64,000 nt of DNA from Cladosporium sp. IMV 00045. Its lineage: Eukaryota; Ascomycota; Dothideomycetes; Cladosporiales; Cladosporiaceae. Both the position numbers and the translations under genes were made by a program. The stretch is from contig MSJI02000850.1 of assembly GCA_001931905.2 (NCBI GenBank), positions 1-64,000 on the forward strand, in the 5' to 3' direction. Below the pieces are notes generated by a model, which was not told where the DNA came from, made no database searches, and saw nothing but the letters and a program-made list of their open reading frames with translations. Shown here piece after piece: positions 1-11,445 of the stretch. Position 1 is the stretch's first letter; each line of letters opens with the position of its first letter.

Positions 1-10
1 ACTTGCACAG

Positions 11-1110
11 CTTCCGGCGTCCTCACTGACGGCTGCGTCAGCCTTATCGGCTCCGGCTGCGTCGTTCACGTGCCCAACCTTTTCAAGGAGATGGAGACTC
101 TGGAGAAGCACGGCATCACCACCAAGGACCGCGTCCTCGTCAGCGACCGCTGCCACGTGGACTTGGACCTGCACAGCAAGGTGGACGGCCTCGAGGAGGT
201 CGAGCTGGGCAACGCGAACATTGGCACAACCGGCAAGGGCATTGGCCCCACCTACTCCACCAAGGCTGCCCGCAGCGGCATCCGCATCTCCGACGTCTTC
301 AACAAGGAGCGCTTTGACGAGAAGCTGAGGCAACTCGCCCAGGCTTACAAGAAGCGCTACGGCGACCTGCTCGTGTACGACGCCGAGGAGGAGATCAAGC
401 GCTTCGACGAGTACCGCGAGCGCCTCCAGCCCTACGTGGTCGACCAGGTCCCTCTCATCGAGAGCGCGGTCAAGGGCGACGTGCGCATGCTCGTCGAGGG
501 TGCCAATGCCCTCATGCTGGATATCGACAACGGCACTTACCCCTTCGTCACCTCCTCCAACACCGGTCTCGGCGGCATCTTCACCGGCCTGCACCTTAAC
601 CCGCGCAAGGTCAAGGAGACCATCGGCGTGGTCAAAGCCTACACCACGCGCGTCGGCTCCGGTCCTTTCCCCAGTGAACAGCTGAACGAGTTCGGCGAGA
701 AGATGCAGCAAGTCGGCCGCGAATTCGGCGTGACCACCGGCCGCAAGCGCCGCTGTGGCTGGCTCGACCTGGTGCTGGTCAAGTACTCGAACTCGATCAA
801 CTGGTACGACTCGATCAACCTGACCAAGCTGGACGTGCTGGACGACTTCGACGAAATCCAGGTGGCGACGTCGTACGAGTACCAGGGCAAGGAGATGACC
901 AGCTTCCCCGCCGACCTGAGCGTGCTCGACAACATGACCGTCAAGTACACCACACTGCCCGGCTGGAAGTCCAACACCATGGGCCTGACCAAGTGGGAGC
1001 AGCTGCCGGAGAACGCGCAAAAGTACGTCGAGTACATTGAGAAGTTCGCCGACGTCTACATCAAGTACATCGGTACCGGCCCCGGTCAGGAGAGCATGAT
1101 TGTGCGGTAA
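11..1110 (+). CDS. ADE12: Adenylosuccinate synthetase, 3' exon (5' end outside window)
   Basis: Joins IMP and aspartate with GTP hydrolysis to make adenylosuccinate, the first committed step to AMP, in the cytosol. About 366 C-terminal residues are present out of the usual 420-430. Family landmarks in order are [10 protein letters not shown] near the start, [48 protein letters not shown] and [12 protein letters not shown]. Bases 1-10 (acttgcacag) read as the end of an intron. If a previous exon supplies a C, the first codon becomes Pro and gives the conserved LPSG motif, whereas reading straight through gives unrelated residues. The GTG at 70 is an internal valine, not a start. The stop TAA is at 1108-1110. 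The N-terminal P-loop region lies upstream of the window. Confidence 0.95.
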
Positions 1111-2879
1111 GGGTAGGAAGATTGAGGGGAAAGGGATCTTTCTATCAGGCAGGTATGGTGTTGATACGGAGGTCAACCTTTTGATTTTCACCTTCCTTTT
1201 TAAGTATTGGCAATGAGCAATGAGATGAAATGTTTGAAAAGAAACAGATAGACAGGGCAGACATGGAAAGCAAAATGAAAAACTTCAGTAGCTATGAGAA
1301 ATTGGACTCGAAAACTAAAAACCCATTCATCAATACCTTACCTTTCTTTGTTGGACTTCCTCGCCCTCGTCCGTTCTATGCAGCGGTGTCTTTCCCCATG
1401 GCGGTGTCTCTCCAAGGCAAAGCATGACAAAGCGAACCAGTACGCATCTCGCTTTCTAGAAACTCCTCATCTAGTAATAACGCGCTCGTGGTCATCCCCC
1501 ACTCTGCATGACTGCCTACCATAGGGCGTACCGGCTACGTGCAGGACGGAACACGGCATTGTTGCCACGCATCATGCCGATTTGACAGCTCGGTTGTGCT
1601 GGTTTGTCTGAGCCTGTAAGACATTGATTCTTTGTTGTTGTGAGACGAGGAGGCCGGGTGCAACTGACATGTCAAAAAGTCCAAACACGCGAACCAGTAG
1701 TGCCGGCCGGCAAGGCTTATTTTCTCGAAGGAAATAGGAGAAGATCGACCCGGGAGTCTGGGTGGAATCACTCGAACGTGAACGTGAGACAACAACGGGT
1801 GCGGATGGCTGGGCGACCGTGTTTTGTCTACTTGCCTGGCCATCTGTCTATCTACCTTCGAGGTGTATCTAGTTGGTGAGATTTTGAGTGGCGAGTATCG
1901 TCAATAGACGCCACGTTCCTACGCTACCTCAGAGCGGAAGGTGGAATGGGATTCCCCCCCCAAAATTGCGGTGTCTATATGCGGACTCGTGAGTCAGTCT
2001 TCCATGGAGTTCCTTGCGGCTGGGGAAATTGATGCGATAGGGCTATCTTCAGGACGTTCGTACGCTTGCCCTTGCGATATTATTTGTTAGGGCTGGGGGT
2101 ATAACTACGACCACGGTGATGACCTTGCAATGCGGGCGTGTGCAGAGGCAGGGCAACGGCACAAACAAACGTGCATTGCATGCGGTTGTGTGATGATCTA
2201 GGGCGCGTGCTGAGAGACATCACGATATGCCTGAGCAAACTTTCATGGGTGTGTGGAGTATCGATTAATGATGATTGATGATGACTACTAGCATAAGGTA
2301 TTGTCAAGGTGTTATACTAAAGATGGATGGGTTTGACGGTAGCCCTTGCTTGATGCAATTGAAAGAAGGCTTGTTACCGATTAAAACAAGACCAATAAAT
2401 TCATTAATCAATCAATCAGAAAAAGAAGAGAAGGCCTTCCTCAGAGACAGTCAACGACGATTCGCTTCGTATCGTGTCTACGGCACGTCATCCGTTGCTT
2501 AGACTCAACTTCTGTTCTCTCTCTCGCCTCGCTCTCGCTTGCCCGTGCTGCTCGGGAAAACATCTGCTAGCCCTACCACTACTCTACTCTTCTTTACTTC
2601 ACCTTACCACCACACAATCACACACTCTCTCTCACTTCTCTCTTGCGTCCCTCTCTTTGCCTCCTCCCGCTGTACAGTAAACACTCTTCACCCCCCACCC
2701 GTCTAAATAATACGCGCCCGTTGCGCTCTCGACTCCCACGGCTCTTTCGCCCAAAGAGGATGTACCGATAAACCCCACTGTACGACTTGTGGCTACTGGA
2801 CTCGGCCGACGATCACTTTGCTGGGGAACTGCATCATTCATTATTGCGCCGCAGCGCTTCTACTCACGCCACCGCCGCC
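1111..2879. other. Intergenic: ADE12 3' end and ABC transporter promoter
   Basis: No convincing gene in 1.8 kb; the open frames here are short and low in coding character. The last 400 bases are strongly C/T-rich (about 2515-2700), as expected of a fungal promoter and leader in front of the transporter start. One TGAGTCA (AP-1/Gcn4-type) site lies at 1990-1996, too far away to assign with confidence. Confidence 0.6.
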
Positions 2880-5800
2880 ATGTTCGCGCATTGCCACGGC
2901 GACCTTTGGCGGTCCGACGATTTTTCGCGATGCTTTAAGCAAAAGTATGTTTCACCGCTGCGATCATTCCTCGCTTTACCTCGCAAGAGAGAGCTCCGCT
3001 GACGATATCTTCTCTTCACGCGCACAGCTACCTTCAGACTCTTCTCCCGCTAATCGCATGCGCCGCTTCCATCTTATATTTGACATTACAGGTCATGCTG
3101 GCTGCGAGACGCTCGCGGCAACAAACTGCATATGATCTGTTGAAAGACCAACATCCCAATGGAGTGCCGGATAGCAGTGACGAGGAAGATGAGGAAGACG
3201 AGTTGAGATTGAACGAGGATCTGGCATTGATGGTCACGAAATCGGTCGCGGACGCTTCGGTCCTGCAGGTTGACCGCCCGAGAGGCGAGCTGCTGCTGCC
3301 GGTGGTAGAAGAGGTATGCGTGCTCGCAGTGCTGGGTGTACAGGTCGCGCTGTTGCAACAGAATTGGCATGGGAAGGAACGTGTCGCGGCCATCGCTCAG
3401 GTTTCAGTGTGGGCATACATCGCGGCATTGACGTCTCTCCGCTTGGTCTTCTCGGCTTCGCAGAGATTCTCCTTCTCTCGCCTCTGGTACCACACCGGCC
3501 TTCTCTACTTCGCCCAATGGCTCGTGACCCTTCTGGTCTTCCGCTCGGAAATCATCCACCCACATTCCAGCACCGTGCAGGCGCTGGTCAGCACGTACTT
3601 TGCTCTCAACACTGTCCTTACGATAATCGCTGGCACGTCGCGCATTGGCAACTCGGCAGTTCACGTCGAATACGAGGGCGATCTGAAGCCTGCTCAGGAA
3701 CCTCTGGCCAGTGTAATTTCGGCTTTGACTTTCACCTGGGTCGACTCGGTCGTCTGGACGGGCTACAAGAAGGCTTACGAGATGAGCGATGTCTGGAACC
3801 TTGCTGTCAATGACAAGGCCGCGGCCATTCTCTCGGACTACCGCCAGTTGAAAAAAACGAATGCATTGGCTTTCCACCTACTGAAATATTTCAAGCGTGG
3901 TCTGCTTATTCAAGCTTCTTGGGCTGGAATCTCGGGTCTTGTCACTTTCGTTCCGACACTCCTGCTGAAAGCCATCCTCGAGTACGTCGAGAACCCAAAC
4001 AGCGTCCCGAAGAATGCTGCTTGGTTCTACGTCTTCCTTCTGTTCGTCTCAGGTGTCGTCAACGCAACTTCTAGCGGTCAGGCACTTTGGCAGGGCAGAA
4101 GAGTGTGCATTAGACTGCGCGCAATCATTATTGGCGAAATCTATGCCAAAGCCTTGCGTCGGAGGGCTGCCGCCAGCTCCGACAAAGTGCTTGGAGAACA
4201 GGATCAGAATGACAAGAAGGACTCTGAGAACGCGCCCAAGCAGAACCTGATCAAGAAAATTCTATCGTTTGGCCGTAAAGACAAGTCTGACAACGCGAAG
4301 CCTGATGCCAACAAAAAGCCCGAGCAGGACTCTCAAGTCACCTCCGGTGCCATCATCAATTTGATGGCTGTCGATTCTTTCAAGGTTGCCGAGATTAGCG
4401 CGTATTTGCACTTCCTCTGGGCGGAGACGCCTGTCCAGTTCGTACTGGCTGTCGTTCTCCTCTACCAGATCCTTGGTTACAGCAGTATTGTCGGAATTGG
4501 TATGATGGCTCTGCTGCTTCCCGTCAACATGTGGATAGCAAAGCAGTTCGCCTCCTCCCAAAAGAAGATCCTGGCCGCTACTGATGCTAGGATTCATACC
4601 ACCAACGAGGTCCTCACCAACATCCGTATCATCAAATACTTTGCCTGGGAGCAGCGATTCTTGGGCTCGGTTGAGGAGAAGCGTGTCACGGAACTTCGCC
4701 ACCTGCGTAACCGATACATAATCTGGTCCATTGCTGCTACCATCTGGTCTGGAGCCCCGGTCGTGATCACTTTCCTGACTTTCCTCATCTACACCGTCGT
4801 CGAGAAGAAGGACCTCATCCCGTCTGTCGCGTTCACTGCGCTTTCGCTGTTTAGTTTGCTGCGCATCCCGCTGGACCAACTGGCCGACATGGTTGCGCAC
4901 GTCCAGGAATCCAAGGTCTCCGTCGACCGTGTTGAGGAGTACCTCAACGAACCTGAGACTGACAAGTACAACCAACTTGAAGCTGATGCGGTTGATGCGC
5001 AGGGCGAGCCGCTGATTGGCTTTGACAATGGAACCTTCTCCTGGGGCAACCTCGAATCGGACGACTTCAAAATGATCGATCTTAACGTGCACTTTAATGT
5101 CGGTCAGATGAATGTCATCATCGGCCCTACTGGCAGTGGAAAGACGTCTTTGCTCATGGCTTTGCTCGGTGAAATGACCCTCGTTGAAGGCAGCGTCTAC
5201 TTGCCCGGAGGCAAGTGTCGTGAAGACCTCAAAGCGGACCCGGAGACTGGACTGACCGAGAGCGTAGCCTACTGCGCCCAGCAAGCCTGGCTTGTAAACG
5301 GTACCATTAAGGAGAACATCGTCTTCGCAAGCCCTTGGGATGCCAAGCGCTACAAGAACGTCATCGTGGCATGCTCCCTCCAGCGTGACTTGGAGATTTT
5401 GGACTCTGGCGACCAGACGCTCGTTGGAGAGAAGGGTGTCACGCTTTCTGGTGGTCAGAAGCAGCGTATCAGTTTGGCTAGAGCTTTGTACTGCAACGCC
5501 AGACATGTGCTCTTGGATGATGTGCTCAGCGCTGTTGACTCTCACACCGCCAAGTGGATCTTTGACAAGGCTCTTCTCGGTCCCCTGATGTACAACCGTA
5601 CCTGCATTCTCGTCACTCACAATGCTGTTCTGTGCTTGCCGCAAGCCGCATACGCTGTCGTCCTTGACAATGGTCGCGTCAGCGCACAAGGTACTGCGCA
5701 AGAAGTCATCTCGTCTGGCACTTTGCACGAAGACCTGTCTAAACTTGAGTCGAAGCCTGCTTCTGCCGGTCCCTCAAGGGCTCCCTCGCGTGTCCCGTCT

Positions 5801-8064
5801 GACGTTGGCGTTGAGGGTGAACAGCGACTGAGCCTCAAGAGGAGTACAATGGCCACATTCATGAGCCTAACGGCATCCCCAACGGCGATCCTTTGATGAA
5901 GGTACCTACAAAGGATATTCCTGGAATGAACTCTACCGTTGAACCCACTGTCACGGATGAGAAGAAGAGCACCGGCGCTATCAAGTTCAGCATCATCTTT
6001 ATGTACTTGCGCTCTATGGGTGGTTGGTTCTACTGGACTGTGGCAGGAGTGTCCTTCGCACTGCAGCAGCTTTCGCAAGTCTCGACCAATGTCTGGATCA
6101 GGCAGTGGGCAAACGCTTACAGCAACAAGGAGGCCATCTCGACCATGGGTGTTGCGCAAAATCAGACCGAACTTACATACGTCCGCAGCGGCGTCGGCAG
6201 TTCGTTCAGCTGCCTGCGCAGTGGATCATGCGTTTGGAACATCCCTGGCTGGACTACGCAGGCTCCGAGCGACATTTATACAGCTACAACTAGCTCGTCC
6301 GTCAATGCTGGATACTACCTTGGCGTATACGCTGTCCTGGGTGCGCTATACATGTTCATCACTCTGTTCCGCGAGGGTGTACTCTTCAGTGGCTCTATCG
6401 GTGCTTCTAAGCGTATCCACCGCCAGCTGATGGAGAAGATCACGCATGCGAAGTTCCGTTTCTTCGATGCAACTCCTCTCGGTCAGATCATGAATCGCTT
6501 CTCCAAGGATATCGAAGCTATCGACCAGGAGGTCGCCCCGGTGGCTGTCGGCTTCGTGCACTGCCTTTTCTCCATCATTACGATCATCGTCCTGATTTCC
6601 GCCATCACGCCTGGCTTCTTGATTGCTGGATTCTTCATCACGATCCTGTACTTCCTCATCGGCCGCTTCTACATTTCATCTTCTCGTGACCTCAAGCGTC
6701 TCGAGTCCATCCAGCGCAGCCCGTTGTACCAGCAATTCGGCGAAACCATGTCCGGCACTACGACCATTCGTGCTTACGGTGATGAGCGTCGCTTCATCCG
6801 TGACAATCTTAACAAGATCAACACCCACAGCCGTCCGTTTATTTACCTTTGGGCCGCTAACCGCTGGCTAGCCTTCCGTGTTGATGTGGTTGGCGCTTTG
6901 GTTTCATTCTTCGCTGGAGCTTTCGTCGTGACCAGTGTGGGAACAGTCGATGCAGGCGCCGCTGGTCTGGCCATGACCTATGCCGTCACGTTCACAGAGA
7001 ACGTCCTCTGGTTCGTCCGTCTCTACTCGAGCAACGAGCAGAACATGAACTCAGTGGAGAGGATCAAGGAATACCTCGACGTTGACCAAGAGGCGGCGTT
7101 GATCGTCGATGAGAACCGACCAGAGGCCAACTGGCCCAGCAAGGGATCCGTTGAATTCATCGGCTACACTACGAGGTACAGAAGCGATTTCGACCCTGTA
7201 CTGAAGAACATCACGTTCAAGATCCTGCCTGGTGAGAAGGTCGGTGTCGTTGGCAGGACCGGTGCAGGCAAGAGTTCACTCGCACTGGCGCTCTTCCGCG
7301 CTCTGGAAGCCGAGCAGGGCAAGATTCTCATCGACGACGTCGATATTGGCCTCATCGGTCTGCAGGATCTGCGTGAGAACATCGTCATGGTGCCGCAAGA
7401 CCCCACACTGTTCACGGGCACCATCAGAAGCAACTTGGACCCCTTCGGCCTGTTCACCGACGAGGAGATCTTCACCGCTCTGCGCGGCGTGCAACTCGTC
7501 AGCGCCCCGTCGGCCAACGCTTCACGGCCTGAAACACCCGTCCAGACCCTGCGCAAGAACGGCACCGACTCACCCGCCCACAAGCGCTCGCCCGCCTCAT
7601 CAACAACAGCCGGCGCGTCCGTCGACACGTCCGCGATGGAGAACAAGAACGTCTTCCGCAACCTCTCCTCCCCCGTCGCCGAGTCCGGCTCCAACCTCTC
7701 CCAAGGGCAACGCCAACTCCTCTGCCTCGCGCGCGCGCTGCTCAAAAATCCCAAAGTCCTCCTCATGGACGAAGCCACGGCGAGCATCGACTACGCCACC
7801 GACGCGCGCATCCAGGACACCATCCGCGAGATCAGAAACACCACCCTCACCATCGCCCACCGCTTGCAGACCATCGTCGACTACGACAAGGTGCTCGTGC
7901 TCGACAAAGGCGAGGTGGTTGAGTTTGGCGATCCGTTCGATTTGCTGAACGATAAGGACGGCGTCTTCTACGGCATGTGCGAGACGAGCGGCGATCTTGA
8001 CGTCCTTGAGCGCGAGGCCAAGAGGGCGCATGACGCGAGGAAGTTGGTTGATGATTCGGCTTAG
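2880..8064 (+). CDS. ABCC-family (MRP, Ybt1-like) ABC transporter, apparent frameshift
   Basis: Full-size ABC exporter of the MRP subfamily, expected in the vacuolar or plasma membrane to move conjugated organic anions. Exon 1 is 2880-2944, with ATG in context GCCGCCATGT. The intron is 2945-3027, from GTATGT to CACAG, and exon 2 runs from 3028. Layout: N-terminal TMD0, acidic linker, TMD1, NBD1 (Walker A GPTGSGKTS near residue 721, signature LSGGQ near 828, Walker B VLLDDVLSAVD), TMD2, then NBD2 (Walker A at about 7250, GRTGAGKSS; signature LSQGQRQ; Walker B LLMDEATASID). About 1,700 residues, typical for Ybt1-like members. The frame changes between NBD1 and TMD2: the upstream frame stops at 5894-5896, while the downstream frame is open only from 5821. 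No good intron fits, so a one-base error or a real mutation near 5820 is likely. The substrate is unknown. Confidence 0.9.
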
Positions 8065-8584
8065 AGTTTCTCTTTCCTTTTCCTTGTAGATCATTTTCTC
8101 TTCTCTTTCGTGCTCAGGGAGGCAAAAATTGTTTTTCTTGTTCTGCTTTCATCATCATCACGCCATGCATTGAGCGTTATCTTCCATTTTCCTTTCATCT
8201 AATCTGTACAACTTTCTTTTTCTTTCGAGTGCCTACTGCTACATATGGAGGCTCAGTCTTGTCTTTTTCTTTATGTGTTTGAAAAAAATATCTCCCAAAA
8301 AGTTGGCTTGTCAGAAACACCGGCGACGGCGAGAAGGGGAGGGTTGTTTATATAGAGGGGAGAGATTCAGAAAATATTATTACTGAAAAAATATAAGTAC
8401 ACTTTACATTTTGATATGTAACTTTTGCCACTACCCAATGACATACGCTGTACAACCCTCTCTTCTCTTCTCCCAAGAATACCAAACACAAGATGAACAA
8501 GCCCAATACAAAAACACAGATAAAACAATACAAGCCTCCCTTTCCCCCCCTCTCCCCTCTCACGTCTCCTCCCATCCATGCAAA
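8065..8584. other. Convergent intergenic region, 3' UTRs
   Basis: T-rich and A-rich sequence between the 3' ends of the ABC transporter (+) and the small membrane protein (-). No gene or repeat is seen. Confidence 0.6.
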
Positions 8585-9290
8585 TCAGGCACTCTCCCCT
8601 TTTCCCTTCCCTCTCGCCTCCTCCGCAGCGTTAGCACTCGCACTCGCATTAGCAACCTGCTCGAAATCCTCCTCGTACCGCCTCCAGACCTCGGCGTCGC
8701 GCGCGGACTTCTTCACCCGCCTCTGCATGGCGCCGTGGTCGCGCAGGCGCCGGTCCGCTTCGAGGATGCTGCCGACGGTCATGCCGGACATTTGGAGGAA
8801 ACTTTTGTTCGGCGGCGATGGGTTATCGGGGATTCAAACATCATCTTCGTCAAAACATGGGCGAGGGAGGTGGAGAGGGCAGATTGGTGCTTGAGAATGA
8901 GCCTTCCCTGGGGCTTCTTCTTTGAAACTTTGCAGGCCGCGATGATTTCCATTTGGGTGTACTCTGCTCGGGGGAGTGAGACAAGGACAAAAACTTACAC
9001 TTTGAATTGAAAGGTCAACCCGCGATAGACGGGACTGAATTGGAAGGCTACCAGGCCGGCGACGGCGGAGAAGATTCCCCACTGCGAATGAAGGAAATCG
9101 TCAGAAACATGTTGCTAAGTGCCATTTCCCCTTTTTGATTTCTGATGCCATTTCATCATGGAGGATTTGATATGGAAAAAACAACAACAAAACGCACCTT
9201 CGCAGCACCAACAACGGCGCCTCGCCCGGCTGCCCAGGCGGCTTCGTTGACTTCGTCGTCTTTGGTCAGGCTGCCGTGGACTCTTGACAT
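8585..9290 (-). CDS. Small HIG1-like membrane protein, conserved in filamentous fungi
   Basis: A 130-residue protein recovered from three exons: 9290-9198, 9081-8999 and 8801-8585. Introns have GTGCGT and GTAAGT donors, and all phases agree. Exon 1 encodes an N-terminus with many acidic and small residues. Exon 2 gives one hydrophobic stretch (WGIFSAVAGLVAFQF) followed by YRGLTFQFK. Exon 3 gives VFLQMSGMTVGSILEADRRL and then a charged, coiled-coil-like tail. The core resembles the HIG1 domain of mitochondrial respiratory supercomplex factors, and I recall similar unnamed proteins across Pezizomycotina. The HIG1 link and any mitochondrial location are inference. It diverges from the acyl-CoA dehydrogenase gene, sharing a 650 bp upstream region. 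Confidence 0.75.
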
Positions 9291-9943
9291 GGTTCTTTTC
9301 TTTTTCTTTCTCTCTCTTCTGTTTGGGAGGACGACTACAGTGGCGAAGTCGGACTTATGGTATGTGCCAAGAGATCGTTGGTACGAAGAGCATGGGAATA
9401 GTATTCCAGGAGCTCTCTCTCTCTCTTACGATCTCTCTCACATCTCGGAAAGATTGCGGTGGTGACGTCGGGGTTTGGAACATATCACGTGATCGGAATG
9501 TATTTTCCGGGCCAAAAATCGCAATGATCCCTAGTCAACGAGAGCATTGCTGTGGCTTTCACGAATTGAAGCCTACTCAGGCCTCGGTTGGCAACATAAA
9601 CACAGCAAGACTTACATGTAACATTGAGGAGGCCGGCGACGTGCGAGCGATGGAAGCAATGCATTCGCCCTACTTTCCCAACCCGCCCGGCAAGCAAGCT
9701 CTCGATGGTCGTCCTTCCTGACCCTCGGCGCCTGGGGGAATCGGGTGGGAGATTCACCTCGGCTTACATCTAATCCGGGGGGAGTGGAGAGCATATACAA
9801 GAGCAACGTCTTTCGCTCTTTCATCTTTCTTGTGGCGAAACATCAAGACCAATTCTTTTGGTTTCTTGAGAGAAATAGTTCATCAACCTCTCTCTCTCTC
9901 TCACTACAATTGACACTCTCTCTTGACATCATCACATCATATC
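9291..9943. promoter_or_regulatory. Divergent promoter region with three CCTCGG motifs
   Basis: Lies between the small membrane protein (-) and the acyl-CoA dehydrogenase (+). CCTCGG occurs at 9582-9587, 9723-9728 and 9757-9762, all on the + strand within 181 bp. CCTCGG is the core bound by the fungal fatty-acid regulators FarA/FarB (Ctf1-type) in Aspergillus beta-oxidation genes. A CT-repeat tract (about 9888-9905) precedes the start codon. The regulatory role is inferred. Confidence 0.5.
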
Positions 9944-11445
9944 ATGTCCGTCCCTTATAAGATCAATGCTCAGAAGGAGCAGGCTTCCGAGGAGCTGCTG
10001 GTCGGCGCCAAAGGCCAGCTGCGTGCCAGTGAAAAGATCCCGTTGATTGCTAGAGGTCATGTCAGCGAGAGGGCTAAGAAGACTTTGGACATCGTAAGTT
10101 GACTTGTTCGTTCTCTCGAACAACCCCTGATGATGTGCTCCCCCAGGTCGAGAGATTCGTCGAAGAAGAGTGCATCCCAGCCGATGCCATCTGGAGCCAA
10201 CAGGTTGGCGAGGGCGTTGCCCAGCGCTTCAATGCCCACCCGCCCATTCTTGAGGATCTGAAGAAGCGTGCTAGAGAGCTGGGCCTGTGGAACATGTTCC
10301 TGCCCAAGAACCACTTCAAGGAAGGCGCTGGCTTCTCCAACCTGGAATATGGCCTCATGGCCGAGTACCTGGGCAAATCCCTGATCGCCTCGGAAGCAAC
10401 CAACTGCGCCGCCCCGGACACTGGCAACATGGAAGTCTTCGCCAAGTACGGCACCCAGGACCACAAAGACAAGTGGCTCAAGCCTCTTCTCGAGGGTCAA
10501 ATCCGATCCGCCTTCCTCATGACGGAGCCCGACGTGGCCAGCTCAGACGCCACCAACATCGGCCTGACGATGCGCAAAGACGGCAACGACTGGATCCTCA
10601 ACGGCAGCAAATGGTGATCGTCCGGCGCGGGCGATCCGCGCTGCAAAATCTACATCGTCATGGGCAAGAGCGACCCCTCCAACGCCTCCGTCTACAAGCA
10701 GCAGTCCGTCATCCTCGTCCCCGCCGACGCCCCCGGCATCACCATCCACCGCATGCTGAGCGTGTACGGGTTCGACGACGCGCCGCACGGCCACGGGCAC
10801 ATCACGTTCAAAGACGTCCGCGTGCCCGCCTCCAACATGGTGCTGGGCGAAGGGCGCGGCTTCGAAGTCATCCAGGGCCGCCTGGGCCCCGGCCGCATCC
10901 ACCACGCCATGCGTTCCATCGGCGCTGCCGAGAAGGCCCTCGAGTACTTCCTGGCGCGCATCAACGACCCGCGCAAGAAGCCCTTCGGCAAGCAACTGCA
11001 CGAGCACGGCATCATGCTGGAGCGCGTGGCGCGGTCCCGCATCGAAATCGACACCGCGCGCCTCACGGTGCTCAATGCCGCGCTCATGATCGACAGCAAA
11101 GACGCCAAGTTCGCGCTGAAAGAAATCGCCGAGGCCAAAGTGCAGGTGCCCGCCATGGCGCTGGAGGTGATCGACCGCGCGGTGCAGGCGTTCGGCGGCG
11201 CGGGCGTGAGCCAGGACACGCCGCTGGCCAACATGTGGGCGCACGGCAGGACGATGCGGATCGTCGACGGGCCCGACGAGGTGCACCTGCTGCAGCTGGG
11301 CAGGAACGAGAATAAGCGCGGCAAGGCCATGTTGGACAAGATCGAGTGGCAGAAGAAGCGCACGGATGAGATTGCGCAGGCGTACGGGATTACCAGGAGG
11401 GATGTGTTGCAGTTGGACAGGGAGCATTCGAAGGCGAAGTTGTAG
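9944..11445 (+). CDS. Acyl-CoA dehydrogenase (ACAD10/11-like) with PTS1, interrupted by in-frame TGA
   Basis: Flavin-dependent acyl-CoA dehydrogenase of the ACAD11-like group, expected to oxidise acyl-CoA thioesters. Exon 1 is 9944-10093, the intron 10094-10146 (GTAAGT...CCCAG), exon 2 10147-11445; 482 codons including the internal stop. Landmarks are [15 protein letters not shown], the GSKWW(stop)[10 protein letters not shown] region, [20 protein letters not shown], the C-terminal helical bundle with [17 protein letters not shown], and PDEVHL. The C-terminus ends SKAKL, where AKL is a peroxisomal targeting signal type 1. At 10615-10617 a TGA stands where the family has the second Trp of WW, and the frame on both sides is intact and conserved. 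Translation would stop at codon 207. Either the gene is freshly inactivated or the base is a sequencing error; the TGA-TCG context is not the known leaky TGA-CTA. Confidence 0.88.

Noticed and set aside
4262..5728. 488-residue antisense frame inside the ABC transporter
   Set aside because: Mirror of the well-conserved transporter coding frame; composition reflects codon bias of the sense strand.
5790..5841. Micro-intron that would repair the ABC transporter frame
   Set aside because: All candidate donors are weak, lengths fall at 16-43 nt, and other introns in the window are at least 50 nt with clear donors and branch sites.
10615..10617. TGA as selenocysteine
   Set aside because: The family has Trp here, not Cys or Sec, and filamentous ascomycetes are not known to insert selenocysteine.
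10616..10670. Intron from GTGATC to GGCAAG removing the TGA
   Set aside because: It would delete the conserved [17 protein letters not shown] segment, so it is not a real intron.
10287..11427. Long Arg/His-rich frames (both strands) overlapping the acyl-CoA dehydrogenase
   Set aside because: Shadows of a highly G/C-biased third codon position in the real gene.
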